A stretch of DNA of 64,000 nucleotides from Roseovarius nubinhibens ISM (GCF_000152625.1 NZ_CH724156.1:1124966-1188965), one strand, 5' to 3'; shown: positions 50,977-63,154, counted from the stretch's first letter. The notes: generated from the letters alone by a model not told the origin. Translations and numbers: made by a program.

Positions 50977-51870
50977 TCAGGCGGGGTCCGCGTGGCCCCC
51001 GTTTACCTGCCACCACAGGTCACAGGCCTCGCTGGTCAGCGCGCCGTGCAGCCCGATGGCCACCACGCCCGGCGTTACATCGCCCGCCCTGCGGCGCAGT
51101 TCAACCTGTTGGCCCACCACCTGCACTTCCCAAAACCCCTCGGGCGCAGGCAGAAACCCCTTGAGCCGAAACACCGCCTCGGGGCGCCGTGCGAGTAGAT
51201 CGCGCAGATCGTCGCGCGACAGGACCCTCTCAGTCGTCCCGTGCCAGCGCGTATAGGCCGGATGCCCGGTGCTCTCGCCTCTGTCCAACCGATGCGGGTG
51301 CCGGTCAAGCAGCAGCCGCAGCGCCAGATCATTGTCGGTCAAAAGCGGCGGACGGCCGCTCAGCCCCTGCAACCTCTCGGCCAAGGCGGGCGGCAAACTG
51401 TCTGCCTTGGAGACCAGAACCATGTCGGCGCAGGCGACCTGCCCGGCAATCTGTGGCGCGATGAGCGGGTCAGCATGGAGCCTCTCGAACTCCTGCGCAT
51501 CGACCACCGTGACAATCCCGGCATAGCTCAGATCCGGCTCGCTCTGGGCCACGCGGGCGATGCGCGCGGGATCAGCGATGCCGCTGGCCTCGATCACCAG
51601 ATGATCCGGCCGCGGCGCCCGGTCGAGCACCTTGCCCACCGCTTGAAAAAGATCCGCCCCCATGGTGCAGCACACACAGCCATTGGTCAGCGTGAGCGTA
51701 TCCTCATCGGCACTTTGCAAAAGCTCGGCATCGATATTGATCGCCCCGAAATCATTGACCAGCACCACGATGCGAAGCCCGTGATCCGCCGCCAGAAGAC
51801 GGTTGATCAGCGTCGTCTTGCCCGCGCCCAGATACCCGCCAATGACCGTCAGCGGCAGTCGTTCCGTCAC
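50977..51870 (-). CDS. G3E-family (CobW/YjiA-like) GTPase, candidate metallochaperone
   Basis: A 297-residue GTPase. Walker A is GGYLGAGKTTL near residue 11, the metal-binding CxCC motif is in NGCVCCTMG near 64, and the guanine-specificity SKAD motif is near 153. A CobW C-terminal domain follows. G3E proteins deliver zinc, cobalt, nickel or iron to client enzymes. Its start overlaps the stop of the amidohydrolase gene by four bases, so it is translationally coupled to a predicted metalloenzyme, which is the most likely client. No cobalamin genes surround it, so a corrin role is unlikely. Confidence 0.88.
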   Translation of the reverse strand: MTERLPLTVIGGYLGAGKTTLINRLLAADHGLRIVVLVNDFGAINIDAELLQSADEDTLTLTNGCVCCTMGADLFQAVGKVLDRAPRPDHLVIEASGIADPARIARVAQSEPDLSYAGIVTVVDAQEFERLHADPLIAPQIAGQVACADMVLVSKADSLPPALAERLQGLSGRPPLLTDNDLALRLLLDRHPHRLDRGESTGHPAYTRWHGTTERVLSRDDLRDLLARRPEAVFRLKGFLPAPEGFWEVQVVGQQVELRRRAGDVTPGVVAIGLHGALTSEACDLWWQVNGGHADPA

Positions 51871-53495
51871 AGCAGATGCACCTCGCCCCCCAAGACCGTG
51901 CCATGCACTGGCACATCCTTGAGCGCCTCGGGCGCGAGCATCAGCGGGTCATCGCCCAGCACCGCGAAATCGGCCCGTTTGCCACATTCTATACTCCCGA
52001 TCTCGTCGTCCATCTTGAGCGTCTGCGCCGCGCCGAGCGTGATCGCATAGAGCGCCTCGGCGACGCTGATCCGCTGCGCCGCGCCAAGCACCCGGCCCGA
52101 TCCCGTCAACCGGTTGACCGCACACCAGGCGGTAAAAAGCGGCCCCAAGGGCGTCACTGGCGCGTCCGAATGCACCGCCACATTGAGCCCCGCATCAAGC
52201 GCGCTGCGGCAGGCATCCATCCGCCGGGCGCGATCCTCGCCGATGGTCAGCGCCGCATGTTGGTCGCCGAAATACCAGATGTGATTGGCAAAGATGTTGA
52301 CGCTCAGCCCCAGCTCGCGGCAGCGGCGGAACTGGTCCGGTCCCATCATTTGGCAATGCTGCAGCACATGGCGATGCCCCGGCCAGGAGGCCTTGCGCGC
52401 CGCCGCCTCGATGGCGTCCAGAACCACCTCAGAGGCCTCATCGCCATTGACATGGATATGCATATGCACACCCTCGCGATGCATCACCTCGCAGAGCTCG
52501 AAAATCTGCTCGGGCGCGAGGTTCCAGATGCCATTGGGCTGGCCACCGACATAGCCGGGCCATTTGACCCGCGCCGTCCAGCCCTGGATCGAGCCATCGG
52601 TCATCAGCTTGACCGCCCCAAGACGCAGCCGATCCGTCGAATGCGCCCGCAAAGCCTTGGCCCGCGCCGCGATGTTTTCGGCTGTGTCACCCACAGCGCC
52701 CATCACCGGCACCACGCGCAGCGGATAGCCCGGCTCTGAGGTGACGCGCACCATCCGGGCCACATCCTCGTCTTCGAGCGTGGCAAAGAGGTCGGTCATC
52801 GTGGTCACGCCCTCGCGCCGTGCCACATCGCCAAAACGGCGGATGACCTCGTCCTTGCGGCCCAGATCGGAAAAATCGATGCCAAGACGGCGCATCACCG
52901 GGAACATCGCCGCCATTTCCTGCAACTCGCCCGTGGGCTCACCGCTCGCATCCCGAAGCACGCCTTCGACATTCGTGTCGCGGTCATATTGCGCGAGTTC
53001 CAGCGCCTTGCTGTTGGCACAGAGCAGGTGGAAGTTGGAAAAGATGATCGCAATCGGTCGGTCGCGGCTGATCTCGTCGAGATGCGAGCGGTTGAGCCGC
53101 TCGCTCGTCAGAAAGATCGGATCGAACCCCCAGCCGACAATCGGCGCGCCCTCGGGCAGTGTCGCGGCATAATCCTTGAGCCCCGCCACCACCTCCTCGA
53201 TCGTCTGGCGCCCCGGCCAGAGCCTGCCATCCGGGTCGGTCCGGTCGTGATAGCCGCAATAGGCATAGCTCCACATGGCGCTTGCCATAATATGGGCGTG
53301 ACCTTCGACAAAACCGGGAGTCAGAACCTTGTCGGCAAGGCTCCGGTCATGGCGGCCACCGCCCCATTGATCCGCGCAGGCCGCATCGCCCACCGCGAGG
53401 ATATAGCCATCGCGCACCGCCACATGGGTGGCCTCGGGCCGGTTCGGGTCCATGGTGAGGATCTTGCGCGCCTCGAAAACGGTTATCTCGGTCAT
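51867..53495 (-). CDS. Amidohydro_3 (YtcJ-like) metal-dependent amidohydrolase
   Basis: A 542-residue hydrolase of the amidohydrolase superfamily. Metal ligands are visible in GFVEGHAHIMASAM (HxH) near residue 65, with further His in HIHVNGDEAS near 340, HVLQHCQMM near 370 and VAVHSDAPVTPLGP near 435. The substrate is probably an N-acyl, N-formyl or amide compound. The start at 53495 (MTEITVFEARK) is preferred over a GTG four codons earlier. It is 21 bases after the D-aminoacylase-type gene and overlaps the G3E GTPase gene downstream. Confidence 0.85.
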   Translation of the reverse strand: MTEITVFEARKILTMDPNRPEATHVAVRDGYILAVGDAACADQWGGGRHDRSLADKVLTPGFVEGHAHIMASAMWSYAYCGYHDRTDPDGRLWPGRQTIEEVVAGLKDYAATLPEGAPIVGWGFDPIFLTSERLNRSHLDEISRDRPIAIIFSNFHLLCANSKALELAQYDRDTNVEGVLRDASGEPTGELQEMAAMFPVMRRLGIDFSDLGRKDEVIRRFGDVARREGVTTMTDLFATLEDEDVARMVRVTSEPGYPLRVVPVMGAVGDTAENIAARAKALRAHSTDRLRLGAVKLMTDGSIQGWTARVKWPGYVGGQPNGIWNLAPEQIFELCEVMHREGVHMHIHVNGDEASEVVLDAIEAAARKASWPGHRHVLQHCQMMGPDQFRRCRELGLSVNIFANHIWYFGDQHAALTIGEDRARRMDACRSALDAGLNVAVHSDAPVTPLGPLFTAWCAVNRLTGSGRVLGAAQRISVAEALYAITLGAAQTLKMDDEIGSIECGKRADFAVLGDDPLMLAPEALKDVPVHGTVLGGEVHLL

Positions 53496-53516
53496 GGTCT
53501 CTCTCACCTGCTTGGA

Positions 53517-55103
53517 TCAGTGGCGCAGAACTTCACCCGCGTTCACCGGCTGACGCTGGCCATCGCGCATGGCAAACTTGCCGTTGACCAGAACATGTGC
53601 AACCCCCGTCGCATAGCGGCGCGGCTGTTTGGCGGTGGCATGGCTGGTGATCGCTTCGGGGTCAAAGACACAGATATCGGCCCGCGCCCCCCGGGTCAGA
53701 CGCCCCCGATCCTTGATGCCGAGACGCTCTGCCGGGACCGCAGTGATCCGCCGGATGCCATCGGCCAGCGATAGAACCTGCCGGTCGCGCACGTAATATT
53801 GCAAGAACCGCGCGGCCCAGCCATAGCCGGTGATCGACCCCACCGCATCCTTGAGGATGCCATCAGAGGCCGCCGCGATCGTGTCCGATATCACCGCGCA
53901 TTCGGGCTGTTGCAAGCAGAGCTCGACATCGCGGTCCTGAAAGGATTTCGACGCCCAGAACACGTTCATCATGTTCTGCCCATCCTCGAGCAACAGATCA
54001 AGCACCACATCATAGGGGTGGCAATTGCGCATCCGCCCGATCTCGGCCAGATCCGCGCCCACCAGTTCCTTGTTGGCATCCGATTTGAGCAGGACGATAT
54101 CCGACCATTTCTCGGCCTTGACGATGAGCCACATAGGTTTGGGGTTGGCCTTGATCCGGGCGCGATCCTCGGGATTGGCGAGCCGTTTGAGCACCTCATC
54201 GACGCCGCCCGCCTGCGCCCATTTCGGCAAGATCGCCGCCATGAGCGTGTTGTTCCAATCATGCGGGATCACGTCGAAAGCCACGTCGACATCATGCCGC
54301 CGCGCCACGTCGATCATTTCGAGCGTATGCTCCATCGCATAATCCGGCGCGCCGAACTTGGGCTGAATATGCGAGATTTGCAGCTTGGCCCCCGATTGCC
54401 GCGCCGTGGCCAGCGCCTCGGCAAAGCCCAGATCATATTGCGTGTCGCGGTTGCGCACATGGGTGGCATAGAGCCGGTCATGTTTGCGCGCCACCTCGCA
54501 CATCGGAACGAGATGATCGGGCGCGGCCATGATCCCCGGCCAATATTCGAGCCCTGATGAGAGCCCCCCGGCCCCTTGATCCATCGCCTCATCCACGAGG
54601 CGGGCCATTTCCTCCACCTCGTCGGGTTCGCCCGCGCGCAGCTCATTGCCGAGCACCGCCCGATGCACCGTGCCATGGCCCACAAAGGCCATCACATTGA
54701 CGCCAAGCGCAGTGTTCTCCAGCGCGTCGAGATACTGTCCAAAGCCAAGCCATTTGGGGTGATCATGCTCGGTATACCAGGGCGAGACATGCCGGATGTC
54801 GCCATGGTTGCAGACCGGCGCACAGCTGAGCCCGCATTGCCCCACCACTTCGGTGGTGACGCCCTGGTGGACCTGACTTTCGGCCCGACCATCGGCGATG
54901 AGCGTGAAATCCGAATGGGTGTGCATGTCGACGAAGCCCGGCGAAATGGCCAAGCCCCCGACATCGATCACCTCGGCCTCACCCGCCTCGCCAATATCGC
55001 CAATGGCCTCGATCGCGTTGCCCCGCAGCCCGATATCACCACGCAGCGGCGGGCCACCCGACCCATCATAAATGACGCCATTTTTGAGAACGGTATCGAA
55101 CAT
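53517..55103 (-). CDS. N-acyl-D-amino-acid deacylase (D-aminoacylase type)
   Basis: A 528-residue zinc-dependent amidohydrolase of the D-aminoacylase group. Family landmarks are GFVDMHTHSDFTL near residue 55 (HxH), VVGQCGLSCAP near 87 (bridging Cys), YATHVRNRD near 212, LQISHIQPKFG near 239 and AAASDGI near 390. It hydrolyses N-acyl-D-amino acids or related amides. It begins 9 bases after the TRAP large permease gene and is followed by a second amidohydrolase, so both probably act on imported substrate. Confidence 0.88.
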   Translation of the reverse strand: MFDTVLKNGVIYDGSGGPPLRGDIGLRGNAIEAIGDIGEAGEAEVIDVGGLAISPGFVDMHTHSDFTLIADGRAESQVHQGVTTEVVGQCGLSCAPVCNHGDIRHVSPWYTEHDHPKWLGFGQYLDALENTALGVNVMAFVGHGTVHRAVLGNELRAGEPDEVEEMARLVDEAMDQGAGGLSSGLEYWPGIMAAPDHLVPMCEVARKHDRLYATHVRNRDTQYDLGFAEALATARQSGAKLQISHIQPKFGAPDYAMEHTLEMIDVARRHDVDVAFDVIPHDWNNTLMAAILPKWAQAGGVDEVLKRLANPEDRARIKANPKPMWLIVKAEKWSDIVLLKSDANKELVGADLAEIGRMRNCHPYDVVLDLLLEDGQNMMNVFWASKSFQDRDVELCLQQPECAVISDTIAAASDGILKDAVGSITGYGWAARFLQYYVRDRQVLSLADGIRRITAVPAERLGIKDRGRLTRGARADICVFDPEAITSHATAKQPRRYATGVAHVLVNGKFAMRDGQRQPVNAGEVLRH

Positions 55104-55112
55104 GACAAACCC

Positions 55113-56402
55113 CTAGCGTGAGAGCCCGTAGAACCAGTTGGGCAGGAAGAGGGTCAAATCGGGGAAGAGAATCAGGATGATCATCCCCACGATATAGGCC
55201 CCGATGAACGGCAGAACCGCGACGGAAATCTTCTCCATCGTCACCCCGGACACCCGCGCCGCAACCGTCAGGTTGGCCCCAAGCGGTGGCGTGAGGAATC
55301 CGATCTCGCAGGTGATCACGGTGAAGATGCCAAAGAGCACGGGATCAACCCCGAGCGAGGTCACCAGCGGCAGGAACACCGAGGTGAAAAGGATGACCTG
55401 CGCGATGGATTCCATAAACGTGCCGATGAAGATGTAGAAGATTCCGATCAGCAGCAGCACGAGGAACGGGCTCGACGTGATCGAGGTGATCGCCGTCTCG
55501 ATCGTCGCGGGCACATCATAAAACGCCGTGAGCTGGCCAAAGGCGAGCGTCGGCGTCAAGAGGATCAGGATACCGGTCAGCAGCGCGGTGAAGCGCAGGG
55601 AATCGATCACCTTCTTGATCGTCAGCTCGCGGTAGACAAAGAGACCGACAAAGAGTGCGTAGAACACCGCCACGGCCGCCGCCTCGGTCGGCGTGAAGAT
55701 GCCGCCATAGATCCCGCCAAGGATCAGCACCGGCGCGCCAATGGCCCATTTGCCGTCCCACATCGCGTTAAGAAACGGCCGCCATGTGAACCGCGCCTCG
55801 GTGCCGCCATAGCCACGGCGCACCGAGATGATGAATGTCACCGCGACCAGCAAAAGCGTCACGAGAATGCCCGGAATGACCCCTGCGAGAAAGAGCCGCG
55901 GGATCGAGGTTTCGGACACCAGACCGTAGATGATGAGCAGGTTGGAGGGCGGAATGAGACTGCCGAGCGCGCCAGCACTTGCCGCGATACCGGCGGCGAA
56001 AGGCACGTCATAGCCTTCGCGCTTCATCGCCGGCACCGTGACCGACCCGATGGCAGCTGTGGTCGCCGGGCCAGAGCCCGACAGCGCCGCGAACAACATG
56101 CAGGCAAAGACCGTGACGATCCCCATCGACCCGCGATAGGCCCCGACGAGCCGCGTGGCGATAGCGATCATCCGGTTGGCCATTCCGCCCACTTCCATCA
56201 ATCGTCCGGCGAGGACAAAGAGCGGGATGGTCAGCAGCGGAAAGGGCGTCAGGCTGGTATAGCCCGTCTGCGCCATGAGCGTGTAGGGAATGTCGATCAG
56301 GAAAATGGCCAGCACCGTGGCCAGCCCCACCGACACAAAGAGCGGCGCCCCGATCAGCGTCAGGATCAGGAAGGCGAGAAGAACGATAATAAGCGGGCTC
56401 AC
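55113..56402 (-). CDS. dctM: TRAP transporter large permease, DctM subunit
   Basis: A 429-residue inner-membrane protein with about 12 helices. Family motifs are ALSGSGPATTAAIGSVTVPAM near residue 110 (shown in part) and GIYGGIFTPTEAAAVAVFYA near 225. It drives substrate import with a sodium gradient together with DctQ and DctP. It overlaps dctQ by four bases and is followed by the deacylase after 9 bases. Confidence 0.93.
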   Translation of the reverse strand: MSPLIIVLLAFLILTLIGAPLFVSVGLATVLAIFLIDIPYTLMAQTGYTSLTPFPLLTIPLFVLAGRLMEVGGMANRMIAIATRLVGAYRGSMGIVTVFACMLFAALSGSGPATTAAIGSVTVPAMKREGYDVPFAAGIAASAGALGSLIPPSNLLIIYGLVSETSIPRLFLAGVIPGILVTLLLVAVTFIISVRRGYGGTEARFTWRPFLNAMWDGKWAIGAPVLILGGIYGGIFTPTEAAAVAVFYALFVGLFVYRELTIKKVIDSLRFTALLTGILILLTPTLAFGQLTAFYDVPATIETAITSITSSPFLVLLLIGIFYIFIGTFMESIAQVILFTSVFLPLVTSLGVDPVLFGIFTVITCEIGFLTPPLGANLTVAARVSGVTMEKISVAVLPFIGAYIVGMIILILFPDLTLFLPNWFYGLSR

Positions 56403-56947
56403 AGGTGACCCTCCGTGGCAGCATCTTCAGACGGCTCCAGCCCCATGTCTTCGGGGCGAACACTCGGATAGCCTTGGCGGCCATTCATCCACCAGCGGAC
56501 ATAAAGCTGAACCAGACGCAGCAGGATCAGCGCATAGCCGATGACGATGACGCTCTGCGGATAGAATTCATTGATGCCGAGGCTCGCGGTGCGGCTGGGA
56601 TATTTCCACAGCACACCGAGATACTCGATCCCGACCTTGATCATGAAGGCCGCGAAAAAGGCGAAACAGAGATCGGCGAGGAAAATCATCCAGATCGGCA
56701 GCCGTCCGGGCAAGGAGGCTGCGCCGACGAGGATGCGAATATGAAACCTTTCGCGCACACAGAACGCCGCGCCCATATAGACGGCCCAAGCCATCGAAAA
56801 GGCCGCGACCTCTTCGGTCCAATGTGGCGCCGAGCCAAAGGCATAGCGCATGACAACCTGAAAGAAGACGCTACAGGCGATCACGCTCAGCGCGATACAG
56901 CACAGGGCCTCTTCTAGGTGACGTTCCAACCAGCGAAACAGTCCCAT
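56399..56947 (-). CDS. dctQ: TRAP transporter small permease, DctQ subunit
   Basis: A 182-residue protein with four membrane helices. The DctQ motif is visible as FGSAPHWTEEVAAFSMAWAV near residue 36 and GAAFCVRERFHIRI near 59. It associates with DctM. Its stop overlaps the dctM start by four bases, and it lies 117 bases after dctP. Confidence 0.92.
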   Translation of the reverse strand: MGLFRWLERHLEEALCCIALSVIACSVFFQVVMRYAFGSAPHWTEEVAAFSMAWAVYMGAAFCVRERFHIRILVGAASLPGRLPIWMIFLADLCFAFFAAFMIKVGIEYLGVLWKYPSRTASLGINEFYPQSVIVIGYALILLRLVQLYVRWWMNGRQGYPSVRPEDMGLEPSEDAATEGHL

Positions 56948-57064
56948 TGATCTCCCTTTCGGAATGTCGGCGGTGGGATCGGGCCTTCCATGGCCTTTGA
57001 TCTCTATCCGCCGATGAGGAACCGGAGGCGCAGCACGCCCCCGGCTATCGGTCAGGCTGCGCGA

Positions 57065-58063
57065 TTACTCGGCAGCAGCGCGGATCTCGGCCAGAAGCGC
57101 GCGGAACTCATCGTCGCGATCTTGGGCGAACTCTTCCTGCACGCCTTGGGCGGCGGCGATGAATTCGGCCTTGTCGGGACGGGTCATCTTCATGCCACCC
57201 TCTTCGACCAGCCAGGTCCGAACCTCTTCGAGCTCCTTGAGCACAATCTCGGTATGCTCTTTGCTGGCGCGACGGCCCGCCTCATACATGGCGGCGCGCT
57301 GCTCCTCGCTCAGCTTGCGCATGAACACATCTGACACGATCAGCGGCGCCATCGACATGAAATGTTCGAGGATCACGAGGTGCTCTTCAAACTCATAGAA
57401 CTTCATGTCGCGGATAAAGGTCGTGCCATTGTCGCCACCATCGACGGTGCCGGTTTGCAATGCGGTGGGGGTTTCCGACCATGCCAGCGGCACAGGCTCG
57501 GCGCCAAAGGCTTCGAACGTGGCCAGCATGACCTCGTTCTTGGGCACCCGGATCTTGAGACCCTCCATATCGGCCATCGTGTTGATCGCGCGCTTGGAAT
57601 TGTAGAAATCGCGATATTGCGGCCCGCCAAAGGCCACCAGATGCAGGCTCGTCGCCTCCTGCATCATCTTTTGCATCTTTTCACCCACCGGACCGGCGGA
57701 GACCGCCAGCATATGCTCGGGGCTCTGGAAGATGTAGGGCAGCACCGTCACATCCATCAGCGGCCAGTGCGGCGAGATATTGTTGGTGGTGATCACATAG
57801 GCATCGACCGTGCCGAGCTGCATCGCCTTGAAGGCAGTGTCTTCCGACGAAATCTGACCGCAGCAGCGGATCTTGATCTCGATCTCACCATTGGTGAGCT
57901 CGGTCAGGTGCTTGTTAAAGAGGTCGGCAAACACGCCATAAACGGATTTCTCCGGCGCGGCATAGCCGAGGTTCATCGTCACTTTGTCAGCGAGCGCCGG
58001 GCCGGCCAAAGCCACCGCCGACAGCGCGCCGAGAACGGTTCTGCGCATAAAGGACTGCATCAT
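57065..58063 (-). CDS. dctP: TRAP transporter substrate-binding protein, DctP family
   Basis: A 332-residue periplasmic binding protein with a clear signal peptide (MRRTVLGALSAVALAGPALA). The DctP domain includes MQLGTVDAYVITTNNISPHWP-like sequence near residue 77, the conserved GLKIRVPKNEVMLATFEAFG near 168 and VDGGDNGTTFI near 208, where DctP proteins have the substrate-orienting region. The ligand is not deducible, but coupling to two amidohydrolases suggests an N-acyl amino acid or similar carboxylate. The start could be any of three clustered Met codons. It is the first gene of the operon. Confidence 0.92.
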   Translation of the reverse strand: MMQSFMRRTVLGALSAVALAGPALADKVTMNLGYAAPEKSVYGVFADLFNKHLTELTNGEIEIKIRCCGQISSEDTAFKAMQLGTVDAYVITTNNISPHWPLMDVTVLPYIFQSPEHMLAVSAGPVGEKMQKMMQEATSLHLVAFGGPQYRDFYNSKRAINTMADMEGLKIRVPKNEVMLATFEAFGAEPVPLAWSETPTALQTGTVDGGDNGTTFIRDMKFYEFEEHLVILEHFMSMAPLIVSDVFMRKLSEEQRAAMYEAGRRASKEHTEIVLKELEEVRTWLVEEGGMKMTRPDKAEFIAAAQGVQEEFAQDRDDEFRALLAEIRAAAE

Positions 58064-58315
58064 TTTTTTGACTCCCTATTGGTTATTGCCACCATTAGAG
58101 GGTCAACCTCCCCGTTCGCGCAAGGCGCGTTGCCGGTCGATTCCAGCGATTTCTGGTTTTTCCTAATTAATGGGAAATCTTTTTTAGCCTTCCGAATGCG
58201 ACTTTCGGAAATGCCGATGCTGGCGCTCAGATAATGACCTTTCTATGGGCGAACCTGCTAAGTTCATAACGCTCACTTATAGATTCGAACCCCAATCGCA
58301 GCCGAACAAACGACA
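58064..58315. other. AT-rich regulatory spacer upstream of the dctP operon
   Basis: With the hairpin that follows it, this makes a gap of about 305 bases between the dctP start and the gyrB end. It contains an AT-rich block (58150-58185) with TTTCC-N9-GGAAA flanking TAATTAAT-like sequence, a possible operator or promoter for the TRAP operon. No gene is supported. Confidence 0.45.
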
Positions 58316-58341
58316 ACGGCGCGCGAAAATCCGCGCGCCGT
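58316..58341 (-). terminator. hairpin terminator candidate after gyrB
   Basis: A perfect 10-bp stem (58316-58325 with 58332-58341, loop AAAATC) lies just after the gyrB stop. On the minus strand it is followed by TTGTCGTTTG, a weak T tract. Confidence 0.6.
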
Positions 58342-58368
58342 CCCGATAGCTTGCGAACGTGACGAGGA

Positions 58369-60855
<2,487 letters not shown>

Positions 60856-60880
60856 CTATTTCCGACCAGCTCGGGGCGGC

Positions 60881-61990
60881 TCAGATACCGACCTGCACCA
60901 CCTCGGAGGCCCCGGCAGTTTCGCGCACTTCCACATGCTGCGCCCGCGCGCCGAGTTCGGCAAAAAGCTCGGGCCCGGTGCCGGTCATCCACGCCTGCGA
61001 TCCGAGCGCGCAGATCTCGTCATAGAGCGCCGCCCGCCGCCCCGCATCCAGATGCGCCGCCACCTCATCCAGAAGCAGGATCGGCGGCGCGCCGAAATCT
61101 TCGCGCAAGGCCCGCCCATTGGCGAGGATGAGCGACACCAAGAGCGCCTTCTGTTCGCCGGTCGAGCAATCCTTGGCCGCGACACCCTTGGCCGCATAGA
61201 CGCCCTGCAAATCCGCCCGATGCGGCCCCAGAAGCGTCCGACCCGCCGCCAAATCCCGCCGCCGCCCCTCAGAGAGCGCATCGCGGTACTCTGCCTCTCC
61301 GTCGGGCAGTGCCCCCTCGGCCATCTCAAGCGTCAGATCGGCGGCCGGAAAAGCCGTCGCCGCCCCCTCCTGCGCCTGCGCGAGCCGGTCGATCACCCGC
61401 TGACGATTGGCCTGTATGGCAAGCCCGGCCTCAGCCATTTGCCGTTCAAGCGCCACATACCAATGGCCGTCCCGCACCTGATCCTTGAGCAGGCGGTTGC
61501 GTTCGCGCATCGCCTTTTCATAGGCCAGCGTCACATCGGCATGATCGGGGACAAAGCTCATCACCATCCGGTCGAGAAACCGCCGCCGCCCCTCGGCGCC
61601 CTCAATCCAGAGCCGGTCCATCGAGGGGATAAGCCAGAGCACCCGCGCAATCCGCGCCAGCGCCACCTGCGCCGCCGGTTTGCCGTCGATCCGTGTCTGC
61701 CGCGCCGCGCCGCCCTCGGACCAGATTTCGAGCTCATGCACCTGATGCAGGCTGTGCAACACGCCGCGCAGCTTCCAGCCGAGCGCCTCGGGCTGCCGCC
61801 CCATGTCCTGCGCCGCCGCCCGGCGCAGCCCGCGCCCCGGCGAAATCAATGAGACCGCTTCGATCAGATTGGTCTTGCCCGAGCCATTGTCGCCATGGAT
61901 GGCCACCGGCCTCGGGTCCAGCTGCAACGCCGATCCCAGATGAGACCGGAAATGCGACAGCTTCAACTCTGACAGATAAAGCCCGGCCAT
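60881..61990 (-). CDS. recF: DNA replication and repair protein RecF
   Basis: A 369-residue SMC-like ATPase that loads RecA at gapped DNA. Walker A is IHGDNGSGKTNLIEAVS near residue 33, the signature region is STGEQKALLVSL near 275, and Walker B is ILLLDEVAAHLD near 305. It lies 45 bases after dnaN on the same strand in the conserved origin-region order. Confidence 0.96.
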   Translation of the reverse strand: MAGLYLSELKLSHFRSHLGSALQLDPRPVAIHGDNGSGKTNLIEAVSLISPGRGLRRAAAQDMGRQPEALGWKLRGVLHSLHQVHELEIWSEGGAARQTRIDGKPAAQVALARIARVLWLIPSMDRLWIEGAEGRRRFLDRMVMSFVPDHADVTLAYEKAMRERNRLLKDQVRDGHWYVALERQMAEAGLAIQANRQRVIDRLAQAQEGAATAFPAADLTLEMAEGALPDGEAEYRDALSEGRRRDLAAGRTLLGPHRADLQGVYAAKGVAAKDCSTGEQKALLVSLILANGRALREDFGAPPILLLDEVAAHLDAGRRAALYDEICALGSQAWMTGTGPELFAELGARAQHVEVRETAGASEVVQVGI

Positions 61991-62035
61991 TTACGGCCCT
62001 TCATCTTGCCGAAAACAGGTACAGTCCAAACCGCG

Positions 62036-63154
62036 TCAGACGCGCATCGGCATGACCACATAGACGGCGCTCGTGTCATTGCCTTCGCGCATCAAGGTCG
62101 GATCGCCGGAGGAATTGAACATGAACACGGCGTTTTCACGGTCCACCTGGCTGGCAATCTCCAGCAGATATTTCGCGTTGAACCCGATTTCGAGCCGCTC
62201 ATCGCCATAGGCCACGGCGAGCTCTTCTTCGGCGGCGCCGCTGTCGGGCGCGTTGACCGACAGGATCAGGCGATCCTCATCCAGCGCCAGCTTGACCGCG
62301 CGCGACCGTTCCGAGCTCACGGTGGCGACACGATCGACCGCCTTGGCAAACTCGGCCGCGTCCACTTCGAGACGGCGGGTGTTGCCCTGCGGAATGACGC
62401 GGGTGTAGTCGGGGAACGTGCCGTCGATGACCTTGGAGGTCAGGGTGATCTCGGGCGTGGCAAAGCGCACCTTGGTTTCCGACACCGACACGGCAATCAC
62501 CGCGTCATCATCGTCAAGCAGCTTGCGCAGCTCGCCCACGGTCTTGCGGGGCACGATCACGCCGGGCATGTCGCCCGCACCATCGGGCAGATCGGCGTCG
62601 ATCCGGGCCAGACGGTGACCATCGGTCGCCACACAGCGCAGCACCTTGCCGCCATCGCCATCCGACACATGCATGTAAACGCCGTTGAGGTAATAGCGAG
62701 TTTCTTCGGTGGAAATGGCGAATTTCGACTTGTCGAAGAGCCGCCGCAGCACCGGCGCCTTGGCCGAGAAATTCGACGCATATTCCGAGCTGGCCATCAC
62801 CGGGAAATCTTCTTTCGGCAGGGTCGCGAGGTTAAAGCTCGACCGGCCTGCCTCGACCGCGAGCCGCCCGGCGGCGCCGTCATCGGTCAGCGTGACAAGC
62901 GCGCCATCGGGCAGCTTGCGCACGATTTCATGCAAGGTGACCGCCGAAACCGTCGTCGACCCGGCGCGTTCGACCTTGGCCGGGGCCTTGTCGACCACTT
63001 CGATATCGAGATCGGTGGCGCGGAACTGCACCGTGTCGCCTTCGGCCTCGATCAGCACGTTGGCCAGGATCGGGATCGTGTTGCGGCGCTCGACCACGGA
63101 TTGCGCTTGCGACACTGCCTTAAGCAGAATGCCCCGTTCGATGCTGAACTTCAT
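62036..63154 (-). CDS. dnaN: DNA polymerase III beta subunit (sliding clamp)
   Basis: A 372-residue clamp protein beginning MKFSIERGILLKAVSQAQSV, with three similar domains and the C-terminal MPMRV tail that contributes to the protein-binding pocket. It forms the dimeric ring that tethers polymerase III. It is 134 bases downstream of dnaA on the same strand. Confidence 0.98.
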   Translation of the reverse strand: MKFSIERGILLKAVSQAQSVVERRNTIPILANVLIEAEGDTVQFRATDLDIEVVDKAPAKVERAGSTTVSAVTLHEIVRKLPDGALVTLTDDGAAGRLAVEAGRSSFNLATLPKEDFPVMASSEYASNFSAKAPVLRRLFDKSKFAISTEETRYYLNGVYMHVSDGDGGKVLRCVATDGHRLARIDADLPDGAGDMPGVIVPRKTVGELRKLLDDDDAVIAVSVSETKVRFATPEITLTSKVIDGTFPDYTRVIPQGNTRRLEVDAAEFAKAVDRVATVSSERSRAVKLALDEDRLILSVNAPDSGAAEEELAVAYGDERLEIGFNAKYLLEIASQVDRENAVFMFNSSGDPTLMREGNDTSAVYVVMPMRV

